64,000 nt of DNA from Streptomyces sp. TSRI0107. Its GTDB lineage: Bacteria; Actinomycetota; Actinomycetes; Streptomycetales; Streptomycetaceae. Below the pieces are notes generated by a model, which was given only the letters and a program-made list of their open reading frames with translations, made no database searches and was not told the origin of the DNA. Both the position numbers and the translations under genes were made by a program. Where the stretch lies: positions 62,001-126,000 of the forward strand of contig NZ_LIVZ01000012.1 of assembly GCF_001905845.1 (NCBI RefSeq), given 5' to 3'. Positions 24,792 to 32,627 of this stretch are shown here, piece after piece (the first letter of the stretch is position 1; every line of letters starts with the position of its first letter).

Positions 24792-24813
24792 CCGGCCCCG
24801 CGAGCGGGGCCGG
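24792..24813. terminator. Bidirectional hairpin between RsbW-like and sigma genes
   Basis: CCGGCCCCG and CGGGGCCGG form a perfect 9-bp stem with a CGAG loop midway between two convergent stop codons. Confidence 0.75.
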
Positions 24814-24830
24814 GTCCCGGCGTCAAGCCT

Positions 24831-25724
24831 TCACACGCGGTCCAGTTCGCCGAGCATGCCTTCCCGCAGCCGTACGATGATCCGCTTCAGCAGCCGCGAC
24901 ACATGCATCTGCGAGCAGCCGAGCTGTTCACCGATCTCGGCCTGGGTGGCCTCCTCCACGAACCGCATGTGCAGGATCCGCCGGTCGCGCTCGTCCAGCT
25001 CGGCCATGAGCGGCGCCAGCGACTGGAAGTCCTCGACGAGCCGCAGCCCGTGCTCCTCGACGCCGATGAAGTCGGCCAGCACCGCCTCGCCGTCCTCGGG
25101 GCCGTCCCCGGTGAGGGCGGCGTCCAGCGACGAGGAGTTGTAGCCGTTGGCGGCGATCTGGCCCTCGATGACCTGGTCCTCGGAGATGTTCATCAGCGTG
25201 GCCAGCTCCGCCACCGTCGGCTCGCGGTCCAGCCGGCTGGCCAGTTCCTCGCGCGCCTTGGCCAGCTCCACCCGCAGTTCCTGGAGCCGGCGCGGGACGT
25301 GCACCGCCCAGGTGGTGTCCCGGAAGAACCGCTTGATCTCACCCACGATGTACGGCAGCGCGAACGAGGTGAACTCGACCTCGCGGGACAGGTCGAACCG
25401 GTCGATCGCCTTGATCAGGCCGATCATCCCGGTCTGGACGATGTCCTCCATGTCGTCCCCGCGGCCCCGGAACCGGCCGGCCGCGAAGCGCACCAGCGAG
25501 ATGTTCATCTCGATGAGCGTGTTGCGCGCGTACTGGTACTCGTGCGTGCCCTCCTCCAGCTCCGCCAGCCGGCGGAAGAACTGGCGGGACAACTCACGGG
25601 CGTCCCGAGGAGCCACGGACCGCGGGTCCACTACCGCCGGCTCCGGCTCGGACGTCGTCCCGGCGCGCGCGCTCTCCTCGACGAGCGGTGCGTCAGACCC
25701 GGTCACGGCGGTGGCGGTGTCCAT
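24831..25724 (-). CDS. SigB/SigF-family RNA polymerase sigma factor
   Basis: A 297-residue stress sigma factor. Region 2 (DMEDIVQTGMIGLIKAIDRFD), the region 3 helices and the region 4 helix-turn-helix (ATQAEIGEQLGCSQMHVSRLLKRI) are clear. Position beside popR and clpP3P4 is the same as I recall for sigL in S. coelicolor, so this may be the SigL orthologue; that is inference. The ATG at 25724 is preferred because GGGAG lies 5 nt before it; an ATG seven codons upstream (25745) is the alternative. It controls stress and development genes under anti-sigma control. Confidence 0.93.
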   Translation of the reverse strand: MDTATAVTGSDAPLVEESARAGTTSEPEPAVVDPRSVAPRDARELSRQFFRRLAELEEGTHEYQYARNTLIEMNISLVRFAAGRFRGRGDDMEDIVQTGMIGLIKAIDRFDLSREVEFTSFALPYIVGEIKRFFRDTTWAVHVPRRLQELRVELAKAREELASRLDREPTVAELATLMNISEDQVIEGQIAANGYNSSSLDAALTGDGPEDGEAVLADFIGVEEHGLRLVEDFQSLAPLMAELDERDRRILHMRFVEEATQAEIGEQLGCSQMHVSRLLKRIIVRLREGMLGELDRV

Positions 25725-25745
25725 TGCCTCTCCCACGGAAGTCAT

Positions 25746-26017
25746 GGTGCGACGAATGCCTCTTTCGGGTGTCGTGCTGGCGTTGAGTTGTCCTGGCGTC
25801 ACGGAGACGCATCGGTGCGGGTACCCGGCAAGTGGCGGAGCATGCACTCCATGTGCCGGAGCGGCGAGAAACGATCGGTGCGGGCCTCCTCCCGGAGGCA
25901 CCTTCCCATGGCGCCGCGTCCGCCGCACGCGGACGGCACGCGGCGGTTCCCCCGGGCGTTTCGTCCGATTCCACCGAGGGCGGAACGCCGGACCCTTCCC
26001 GTCCCGGTCCCCGCTCC
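25746..26017. other. Divergent regulatory gap between sigma factor and popR
   Basis: This 272-base gap holds no gene. It contains two copies of ATCGGTGCGGG (25811-25821 and 25874-25884), 63 bases apart, and a small hairpin GCCTCC-TCCC-GGAGGC. These could be regulator sites for the sigma gene. No GTTT-N14-GGGTA SigB-type promoter was found. Confidence 0.3.
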
Positions 26018-26023
26018 TAGGCT
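26018..26023 (+). promoter_or_regulatory. -10 element predicting a leaderless popR mRNA
   Basis: TAGGCT ends 6 nt before the GTG at 26030. GAGGAG fills the interval but is directly fused to the start codon, too close to serve as a ribosome binding site. Confidence 0.5.
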
Positions 26024-26029
26024 GAGGAG

Positions 26030-26467
26030 GTGACCAACCAAGCGCCGAACGAAGCCCGTGTCATCCCTCTCCGCCCCCGCACCGCCCGCCCCGCGCGGCC
26101 GGCAGCCGGCACCGCGTCACCCGCGCCCGCCCGGCCCGCGCCGCCGCGCGAGCCGGCCGCCAAGGAGCCGCTGTGGCGGGACCTCGTCGGTGACGTCCTG
26201 CGGCGGGAACGCCTCGCGCAGGAGCGGACGCTGAAGGACGTCGCCGACGCGGCCCGGATCTCCATGCCGTATCTCTCGGAGGTGGAACGGGGCCGCAAGG
26301 AGGCCTCCTCGGAGGTCCTGGCGGCCGCCGCCCACGCCCTGGGACTCGGCCTCGGCGACCTGCTGGGACTGGCCCAGCGGGAGCTGGTCCGGGTCACGTC
26401 CCGGCACTCCACGACCGGGCGCCGGCCCGCGGGCTCGTCGTACGACGGGCTCTGCCTGGCCGCCTGA
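26030..26467 (+). CDS. popR: PopR, activator of clpP3-clpP4
   Basis: A 145-residue regulator of the ClgR/PopR family. A disordered Pro/Ala-rich N-terminus (1-45) precedes an XRE-type helix-turn-helix (about 50-105; TLKDVADAARISMPYLSEVERGRKEAS). The protein ends in Leu-Cys-Leu-Ala-Ala. In S. lividans, PopR is degraded by ClpP1P2 through its C-terminal alanines and activates the clpP3P4 operon when ClpP1 is lost; the same ending and the neighbouring genes make this assignment likely. A perfect PopR-type palindrome precedes clpP3 here. Confidence 0.85.
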   Translation: MTNQAPNEARVIPLRPRTARPARPAAGTASPAPARPAPPREPAAKEPLWRDLVGDVLRRERLAQERTLKDVADAARISMPYLSEVERGRKEASSEVLAAAAHALGLGLGDLLGLAQRELVRVTSRHSTTGRRPAGSSYDGLCLAA

Positions 26468-26488
26468 GACCGGTGCACGGCCGGCGTC

Positions 26489-27091
26489 TCAGACCGTCAC
26501 GAGGCGCCGGCTCAGCACCTCGTCGGCCAGCCCGTACGCCACCGCCTCCCGCGCGGTGAACACCTTGTCCCGGTCCATGTCCGCGCGCAGTGTGGCGATG
26601 TCGTGGCCGGTGTGGCGGGCCAGCACCTCCTCCACCTGTGACCGGATCCGGACCATCTCCTTGGCCTGGAGGGCGAGATCGGAGACCGTGCCCTGCCGCC
26701 CGCCGCTGGCGGGCTGCCCGAGCAGCACCCGCGCGTGGTCCAGCACGAACCGCCGCCCGGCGTCCCCGCCGGCCAGCAGCACGGCCGCCGTGGACGCCGC
26801 CTGGCCGACGCAGAACGTGGAGATCGGCGCCCGTACGAAGGTCATGGTGTCGTAGATCGCCATCAGCGAGGTGTACGAGCCGCCGGGCGAGTTGATGTAC
26901 ACCGAGATCTCGTTCTCCGGTGCCGCCGACTCCAGATGGAGGAGTTGCGCGATGACGACGTTGGCGACGCCGTCGTCGATCTCGGTGCCGAGAAAGATGA
27001 TCCGCTCCGACAGCAGCCGGCTGAACACGTCGTACGACCGCTCGCCCTGCGGGGTCCGCTCGACCACGTGCGGAATCGTGTAACTCCCCAT
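26489..27091 (-). CDS. clpP4: ClpP4 protease subunit, catalytic His replaced
   Basis: A 200-residue ClpP-family subunit. The nucleophile Ser100 (GQAAS) and an Asp near 171 (RADMDRD) are present. The motif that normally reads MIHQP or MMHQP reads LLGQP, so the triad His is Gly (about residue 125). The reading is clear on the DNA (CTGCTCGGGCAGCCC). The subunit is therefore probably inactive by itself and may have a structural or regulatory role in a mixed ClpP3-ClpP4 particle. It begins 2 bases after clpP3 ends, so the two are an operon. Confidence 0.9.
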   Translation of the reverse strand: MGSYTIPHVVERTPQGERSYDVFSRLLSERIIFLGTEIDDGVANVVIAQLLHLESAAPENEISVYINSPGGSYTSLMAIYDTMTFVRAPISTFCVGQAASTAAVLLAGGDAGRRFVLDHARVLLGQPASGGRQGTVSDLALQAKEMVRIRSQVEEVLARHTGHDIATLRADMDRDKVFTAREAVAYGLADEVLSRRLVTV

Positions 27092-27093
27092 GA

Positions 27094-27732
27094 CTACAGC
27101 CCCGTCCGTCGCCGCGTCGCCGCCGGGAGGACGTCCGTGAAGGACTCCACGACCCGGTCGACCATGCCGTACTCCCGGGCCTCCTCGGCCGTGAACCAGC
27201 GGTCGCGGTCGCCGTCCCGGGAGATGGTCTCCGGGCTCTGCCCGGTGTGCTCGGCGGTGATCCGCTCGATGGTCCGCTTGGTGAACTCCAGGTTGTCCGC
27301 CTGGATCTCGATGTCCGCGGTGGTGCCGCCGATGCCCGCGGACGGCTGGTGCATCATGATCCGCGCGTTCGGCAGCGCGTACCGCTTGCCGGGCGCGCCG
27401 ACGCTCAGCAGGAACTGCCCCATGCTGGCCGCGAACCCCATCGTGAGCGTGGACACGTCGTTGGGGATGAGCCGCATCGTGTCGTAGATGGCGAGGCCCG
27501 CGTGCACCGAGCCGCCGGGGCTGTTGACGAACAGGCTGATGTCGGTCCGCGGGTCCTCCGCGGACAGGATCAGCAGCTGGCTGCACACCCGGTTCGCGGA
27601 CACCTCGTCGACCTGGGTGCCCAGCAGCACGATCCGCTGCCCGAGCAGCTGCGCGGCGAGGTGGTCGTCGAACCGCGTCCGAGGGGTGTCGCTCTCCTCG
27701 GCCCGCGGGGTGAGCACGGTGAGTTGAGTCAT
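27094..27732 (-). CDS. clpP3: ClpP3 ATP-dependent protease subunit
   Basis: A 212-residue ClpP serine peptidase with a complete triad: Ser103 in GFAASMG, His128 in IMMHQP and Asp173 in SRDGDRD. It works with ClpX/ClpC ATPases and with the neighbouring ClpP4. The ATG at 27732 follows AAGGAG. The 110-bp upstream gap holds the PopR box and then the convergent epoxide hydrolase end. Expression is expected only when the ClpP1P2 pool is insufficient, as known for S. lividans. Confidence 0.95.
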   Translation of the reverse strand: MTQLTVLTPRAEESDTPRTRFDDHLAAQLLGQRIVLLGTQVDEVSANRVCSQLLILSAEDPRTDISLFVNSPGGSVHAGLAIYDTMRLIPNDVSTLTMGFAASMGQFLLSVGAPGKRYALPNARIMMHQPSAGIGGTTADIEIQADNLEFTKRTIERITAEHTGQSPETISRDGDRDRWFTAEEAREYGMVDRVVESFTDVLPAATRRRTGL

Positions 27733-27805
27733 CGGTTCTCCTTGTCGTCGTACGGAACGCCGTCGACTCCACCCTTGCCCCCGGACGCGGGCCGCCGGTG
27801 ATTTC

Positions 27806-27820
27806 TCTGCCCGCGGCAGA
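27806..27820. promoter_or_regulatory. PopR operator upstream of clpP3
   Basis: TCTGCC-CGC-GGCAGA is a perfect 6-bp-arm palindrome with a 3-bp centre, the core of the TGTCTGCC-3N-GGCAGACA box that I recall for PopR in S. lividans. It lies 74-88 bases before the clpP3 start. A further GGCAGA half-site lies at 27830-27835. Confidence 0.75.
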
Positions 27821-27842
27821 TTCGCCGTGGGCAGAGCGGCGC

Positions 27843-29045
27843 TCAGCCCGTCTCGCGCAGCTGCCGGAAGAACGCCCGTACGTCCGCCACCAGCAGGTCC
27901 GGCTCCTCCATCGCGGCGAAGTGCCCGCCCCGGTCGAACTCCGTCCAGCGCACGATGTTCTCGGTGCGGTCGGCCTTGTGCCGCAGCGGGAGCTGGAGTT
28001 CGGCCGGGAAGAGGGCGACCGCGGTCGGCGCCGTGGACGGCTCGGCGGGGGCGGCGGCGCGGCCGGTGGCGTGCGCCCGCTCGTAGTAGACGCGGGCCGA
28101 CGAACCGGCCGTCCCCGTCAGCCAGTACAGCATCACGTTGGTCAGCAGCCGGTCCCGGTCCACGGCCTCCTCCGGCAGCTCCTCGGAGTCCGTCCACTCC
28201 CGGAACTTCTCCGTGATCCAGGCGAGTTGACCGACGGGCGAGTCGGTCAGCGCGTACGCCAGGGTCTGCGGCCGGGTCGCCTGGAGCACGGCGTACCCGG
28301 TGCCCTCGCGCGACCACGCGTCCCACCGGCGCCAGGAGGTCAGCGTGCGCTCCCGCTCCTCGGGGCCGAGCGCCGCCAGCTCCTCCTCGGTCGGCTCGGT
28401 GACCGCCTGCGCGCCGGGCAGCAGGTTCAGATGGACGCCGACGACCCGGTCGGGACGGGCGCGGCCCAGCTCGCGGGAGATCGCCGCGCCCCAGTCGCCG
28501 CCCTGCGCGCCGAACCGCTCGTAGCCGAGCCGGCGCATCAGCTCGGCCCAGGCGTCGGCGACCCGCCCGGCCTCCCAGCCGGGTTCCGTCGTCGGCCCGG
28601 ACAGCCCGAAGCCGGGGATGCTCGGCAGCACCACGTGGAACGCGTCGGCCGGGTCCCCGCCGTGCGCCGCCGGATCGGTCAGCGGGCCGACCACGTCGAG
28701 GAACTCGACGATCGAGCCGGGCCAGCCGTGCGTGAGGATCAGCGGGGTCGCGTCCGGCTCGGGGGAACGGATGTGCGCGAAATGGACGTTCGCCCCGTCG
28801 ATCGTGGTCGTGAACTGCGGCCACTCGTTGAGCCGCGCCTCGGCGGCCCGCCAGTCGTACTCGTGCCGCCAGTACCGGACCAGCTCCCGCAGATAGTCCG
28901 CCGGCACGCCGTACGCCCAGCCCACCCCGGGCAGCTGGTCCGGCCAGCGGGTGCGGTCGAGGCGGTCGTGGAGGTCGGCGAGGTCGCCGTCCGGGACGGC
29001 GAGACGGAAGGGGCGCGGGGCATCGGCAGGCGAGGACGTGATCAT
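27843..29045 (-). CDS. Epoxide hydrolase (EHN-type alpha/beta hydrolase)
   Basis: A 400-residue enzyme with an N-terminal EHN segment (FRLAVPDGDLADLHDRLDRTRWPD) followed by the alpha/beta hydrolase fold. Seen: the oxyanion loop HGWPGS, the nucleophile Asp in GAQGGDWGAAIS, Tyr residues of the lid and the C-terminal catalytic His in RGGHFAAMEEP. It converts epoxides to diols. The ATG at 29045 has a -10 hexamer 7 nt upstream instead of a ribosome binding site. It ends close to the clpP3 promoter. Confidence 0.92.
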   Translation of the reverse strand: MITSSPADAPRPFRLAVPDGDLADLHDRLDRTRWPDQLPGVGWAYGVPADYLRELVRYWRHEYDWRAAEARLNEWPQFTTTIDGANVHFAHIRSPEPDATPLILTHGWPGSIVEFLDVVGPLTDPAAHGGDPADAFHVVLPSIPGFGLSGPTTEPGWEAGRVADAWAELMRRLGYERFGAQGGDWGAAISRELGRARPDRVVGVHLNLLPGAQAVTEPTEEELAALGPEERERTLTSWRRWDAWSREGTGYAVLQATRPQTLAYALTDSPVGQLAWITEKFREWTDSEELPEEAVDRDRLLTNVMLYWLTGTAGSSARVYYERAHATGRAAAPAEPSTAPTAVALFPAELQLPLRHKADRTENIVRWTEFDRGGHFAAMEEPDLLVADVRAFFRQLRETG

Positions 29046-29052
29046 GCCCGGG

Positions 29053-29058
29053 ATGCTA
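29053..29058 (-). promoter_or_regulatory. -10 element predicting a leaderless mRNA (epoxide hydrolase)
   Basis: TAGCAT on the minus strand lies 7 nt before the ATG at 29045 with no ribosome binding site between. Confidence 0.5.
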
Positions 29059-29167
29059 GACGCGTGCGGTGGCACGGCCGTACGGATTTCGTCCCGGCCG
29101 GACCGATGAGTTTCCCGGCGGACGCCGGTCGACACTCCTGACCGCGTTCCCTACCCAGGAGGTGCCC

Positions 29168-29650
29168 ATGACCACCGACGGATTCACCACGTGTCTCTGG
29201 TTCGACGGCCAGGCCGAGGAAGCCGCCCATTTCTACGTCTCGGTCTTCAAGAACTCCGGCGTCGGCGAGGTCACCCGGTACCCGGAGGGCGGCTTCCGCC
29301 CCGCCGGGACCGTGCTGACCGTCGAGTTCACCGCCAACGGCCAGAAGTTCGTCGCGCTCAACGGCGGACCCGAGTTCAAGTTCAACGAGGCGATCTCCTT
29401 CCAGATCCTCTGCGCCGACCAGGAGGAGGTCGACCACTACTGGACCAAGCTGACCGAGGACGGCGGCGAGCCCGGCCCGTGCGGCTGGCTCAAGGACAGG
29501 TACGGCGTGTCCTGGCAGGTCGTCCCGGAGCGGCTCACCGCGATGATCGGCGACCCGGACCCCGAGAAGGCGGCCCGCGTCACCAAGACGATGATGGCGA
29601 TGGGCAAGCTCGACATCGCCGCCCTGGACCGGGCGTACGCGGGCGAGTGA
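29168..29650 (+). CDS. PhnB-like/VOC protein
   Basis: A 160-residue protein of the PhnB-like 3-demethylubiquinone-9 methyltransferase-type VOC fold: TTCLWFDGQAEEAAHFYVSVF, SFQILCADQEEVDHYWTKL and GVSWQVVPERL with the C-terminal motif. Despite the family's old name it is not a methyltransferase; the function is unknown. The ATG follows CAGGAGGTGCC. It is followed by a convergent lipoprotein gene after 4 bases. Confidence 0.88.
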   Translation: MTTDGFTTCLWFDGQAEEAAHFYVSVFKNSGVGEVTRYPEGGFRPAGTVLTVEFTANGQKFVALNGGPEFKFNEAISFQILCADQEEVDHYWTKLTEDGGEPGPCGWLKDRYGVSWQVVPERLTAMIGDPDPEKAARVTKTMMAMGKLDIAALDRAYAGE

Positions 29651-29654
29651 CGCC

Positions 29655-30590
29655 TCAGCCGCCGCCCCGGGCCGCCGCGCCGACCACCCTGGTGATCTCC
29701 CGGGCGATGCGCAGCACACCCGGGGAGCGGACCGGGCACGGCTTCGGGGTGGACGTCGTCGGGGCGAGACAGAAGTGCAGGTGGTCGTCGTCCCGGTGCA
29801 GGGCGGTCCGGTCGCGGCCCGGCTCGGTGCAGTAGCCGGAGTGCGCCCGCTCCCAGGCGGTGCACGGCAGGAACCGGGCCCAGGTGTAGCGGCCGGAGGC
29901 GGGGCTCACCGCCCGGCCCGCGTCGGCCACCGGCTCGCCCGAGGCGGCCGCCAGCTCCTCGTAGACGGCGTTCACCTTCCGCACCCGCTCCGGGGTGATC
30001 GGATCCGGGCCCTGGAGCACCCACACGATCGCCGGCGGCGACTGGCCCCCGGCGCCCGTGATCTGCCCCGCCAGCCGCCGGGCGTCGGCGGTGTACCGCT
30101 CCAGATAGCGCTGCGGGGCGGCGCCGTAGGTGATCCCGTCCATGCACGGCGTGTAACCCCAGGCGTTCCCCCAGAACTGCAGCACCACGACGTCCGGCCG
30201 CACCGACCGGACCAGCGCCGCCGCCTTGTCGGCGTCCGGCACCAGGGACCGCTCGCCGGTGCCCTCCAGGTAGTCGCACAGGGTGGTGCCCGAGTACGGG
30301 GCGCTGGTGTAGTCGGCCCGCAGGTCCCGGCGCAGCTCCCGGCCGAGGACCCGCTGGTTCTCCATCGCCAGGGAGTCGCCGAGATACAGCACGACCGGTG
30401 GCCGCGCGGGGGCGGCGGGCGCCTGCTGCCGGGTGGGGGCCGACGCCTCGGGGGTGACGGACGTCCCGGGCGCGACCGGTGCCGCCGGCGGTCGCGGCGG
30501 GTCCCCGGTCGGGTCCCCGGTCGGGTCGCCGCACCCGCCGAGCAGCATCGCACCGGCCAGCGTCCACCCCGCCACCCACCGTCCGCGCAT
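29655..30590 (-). CDS. SGNH-hydrolase-like lipoprotein
   Basis: A 311-residue exported esterase-like protein. The signal peptide ends in the lipobox LLGGC (Cys20), predicting a lipid anchor. A Pro/Thr-rich linker that begins with repeated GDPTGDPTGD follows. The hydrolase fold shows the block I Ser in YLGDSL, block III VLQFWGNAWG and the Asp/His dyad in RDDDHLHFC. The family includes acyl esterases acting on cell-wall polymers. The start has GGGAGC upstream. Confidence 0.82.
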   Translation of the reverse strand: MRGRWVAGWTLAGAMLLGGCGDPTGDPTGDPPRPPAAPVAPGTSVTPEASAPTRQQAPAAPARPPVVLYLGDSLAMENQRVLGRELRRDLRADYTSAPYSGTTLCDYLEGTGERSLVPDADKAAALVRSVRPDVVVLQFWGNAWGYTPCMDGITYGAAPQRYLERYTADARRLAGQITGAGGQSPPAIVWVLQGPDPITPERVRKVNAVYEELAAASGEPVADAGRAVSPASGRYTWARFLPCTAWERAHSGYCTEPGRDRTALHRDDDHLHFCLAPTTSTPKPCPVRSPGVLRIAREITRVVGAAARGGG

Positions 30591-30663
30591 CAGGCCGCTC
30601 CCGCCCCGCCACCGACAGAGCTCACCAGGCAAGCACAGCCCGGCGGCGGGGGGAAGACCCGCG

Positions 30664-31539
30664 TCAGACGCGGTCGGCCGCGATCAGCAGGTACTGGAAA
30701 CTGCCGTTGCGGTAGGCGGTCAGGAAGGTGTCCTCGATGCCGGTGACCAGATGGTCGGCCTCCTTGCGCAGCTCCCAGTACGGGATGGCGGCCTCGGTGA
30801 GGTCCTCGACGTGCACGGGGACGAGCCGGTTGCGGGCGAGGGCGCGGAAGTACGCCGAGCGCGGATGGATGTCGCAGATGTAGTGCGCGTTGATCAGCGA
30901 CACCTCCCGCGAGGCCTGGCCGTAGGTGTCGTTGTAGCAGCCGGTGATCACCACGTAGCGGCCGCCGCGGCGCAGCAGCCGGGCGTGCTCGGCGAACAGC
31001 AGGTCCAGCTCGACGTACATCGTGGACTCGTTGTTCCACGAGGCCGCGAACGCGCCCGACGGGAAGCCGGTGTCGAGCATGTTGCGGTGGTGGTAGCGCA
31101 CCTTGTCGTCGATGCCCCGCTTGCGGGCCTGCGCGCCGGCGAACTCGGCCTGCTTGGCTGAGATGGTGACGCCGTCGGCGTGGCAGCCGTACCGCAGATG
31201 CGCGACCACGCTGCCACCGCCGCGCCCGCAGCCGGCGTCGAAGACCCGGTCGGTGGGGGAGAGGGGGCCGAGATGGGCGGCGAGGAGTTCGGCCTGGGCG
31301 TGCTCCAGCCGGTGCAGTTCGGCCGTCACCCGGGCACGGCGCCGGTCCGGGTCGGGCTCGTCGAGCACCGAGCGGTCGGCCTGGCCGACGCCGTAGTGAT
31401 GGTGGTAGAGGTCGTCGATCTTGCCGAGTTCCAGGTTGACCGGGTTCTCCTCGGCGTTCCAGTACTCCGCGACGCGGTTCTGGTACGTGGACTGGGTCGG
31501 CACCGCCGTCGTGGTGCGGGTGTGGGGCGCGATGGTCAA
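30664..31539 (-). CDS. gppmt: Geranyl diphosphate 2-C-methyltransferase
   Basis: A 291-residue SAM-dependent methyltransferase that adds a methyl group to C2 of geranyl diphosphate, the first step to 2-methylisoborneol. Seen: the family hallmark YWNAEENPVNLELGKIDDLYHHHYG, SAM motif I FDAGCGRGGGS near residue 100, then GVTISAKQAEFA and WNNESTMYVEL. It starts at TTG 31539 behind GAGGAG. It is the last gene of the 2-MIB operon, 32 bases after the cyclase gene. Confidence 0.95.
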   Translation of the reverse strand: MTIAPHTRTTTAVPTQSTYQNRVAEYWNAEENPVNLELGKIDDLYHHHYGVGQADRSVLDEPDPDRRRARVTAELHRLEHAQAELLAAHLGPLSPTDRVFDAGCGRGGGSVVAHLRYGCHADGVTISAKQAEFAGAQARKRGIDDKVRYHHRNMLDTGFPSGAFAASWNNESTMYVELDLLFAEHARLLRRGGRYVVITGCYNDTYGQASREVSLINAHYICDIHPRSAYFRALARNRLVPVHVEDLTEAAIPYWELRKEADHLVTGIEDTFLTAYRNGSFQYLLIAADRV

Positions 31540-31571
31540 CGGTGACTCCTCAGGGCGCGGTCGTGCGGGTG

Positions 31572-32627
31572 TTACCAGTAGTCGGGCAGGTGGTAGCGGT
31601 GGGTGTTGGTGGCGTGCCACTCGTGGTTGCCGGACACCCAGGCCGCGAGCCCGGCCAGATAGCGGGCCAGCAGCGGGTTGCCGGCGGAGAGCGCGGCGGA
31701 CTCCTCCTCGAAGGCGTCCATGATCCGGTTGTGGATCTCGACCGCCTCCAGATAGGCGGCCTTCAGCCCGCACCGCTCGTTGCGGGCGATGACCTGCGGC
31801 AGGTTCAGATGGTCCGGGTCGTTGGCCAGCTCCTTGGTGAAGGAGTACAGGTCGTTGACGAGGGTGGTGGCGTTGCAGGCGAGCGCGGTCACCCGCTGGA
31901 CCTCGGGGCGGGCGTACAGCGCCTCGGGCAGTTCGTAGCCGTCCACGGCGTCCACGATCGACAGACAGGGACGGAAGTTGTTGAACTGCCGCATCACCAG
32001 GTACTCCCACACTCGCGGCACATACCGGGTCTCCGCCCAGGCGGCCTCCCCGAGATAGCCGAGGTGCAGCCGGGCGACGTCGTGCACGAACCGGGACACC
32101 TGGCTGGGCGTGGCGAACGCGGCGTAGTCCTTCAGGGCCCAGTGGTACGAGCGGAGCGAACCGTCGGCCTCCATGCCGTGCCGCCACCGCGCCTCCAGCT
32201 CCGGGGTGCCGTGATACGGGTCGAGCGCCGACTGGGCCAGCACCAGCCGCCCGCCGAGGCCGCGCGGGGAGCCGCCCCGGTCCTCGCAGTAGCAGTCGTC
32301 CACGATGTTCTCGGCGAGCAGCAGCTTCCCGGCCGCGGTGAGGCGGTCCAGGTCGAGCGCCCCGGGATGCTGGAGCGCCACCGCCCGCCCGAACTGGAAC
32401 CCGGTGAAGTCCCCCGTCCACTCCGGCGGGAACAGCTCCAGCTCCCGGGCCCAGGCCTCCAGCCTGCGGTCCACCTCCGCCGCCTTCTCGGGGTCGGCGG
32501 GCACGGCGGGCCGGTGGCGCAGTCCCGGGATCGCCCCGGTCCGCCGGGCCCGCAGGGTCGCGGCCAGGCTGGGCGGGCCGGGCGGCCGGAACGGGGAGGG
32601 GCCGGTCACGGGCGGCGATCCGCTCAT
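31572..32627 (-). CDS. tpc: 2-Methylisoborneol synthase (class I terpene cyclase)
   Basis: A 351-residue cyclase that converts 2-methyl-GPP to the earthy odorant 2-methylisoborneol. Metal-binding motifs are DDCYCED at 110-116 and NDLYSFTKE at 258-266, with the pyrophosphate-sensing Arg and RY near the C-terminus (THRYHLPDYW). The N-terminal extension is Pro-rich but only about 45 residues, shorter than the long disordered extension typical of the family. It overlaps the encapsulin gene by 4 bases (ATGA), so the two are translated together. Confidence 0.94.
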   Translation of the reverse strand: MSGSPPVTGPSPFRPPGPPSLAATLRARRTGAIPGLRHRPAVPADPEKAAEVDRRLEAWARELELFPPEWTGDFTGFQFGRAVALQHPGALDLDRLTAAGKLLLAENIVDDCYCEDRGGSPRGLGGRLVLAQSALDPYHGTPELEARWRHGMEADGSLRSYHWALKDYAAFATPSQVSRFVHDVARLHLGYLGEAAWAETRYVPRVWEYLVMRQFNNFRPCLSIVDAVDGYELPEALYARPEVQRVTALACNATTLVNDLYSFTKELANDPDHLNLPQVIARNERCGLKAAYLEAVEIHNRIMDAFEEESAALSAGNPLLARYLAGLAAWVSGNHEWHATNTHRYHLPDYW

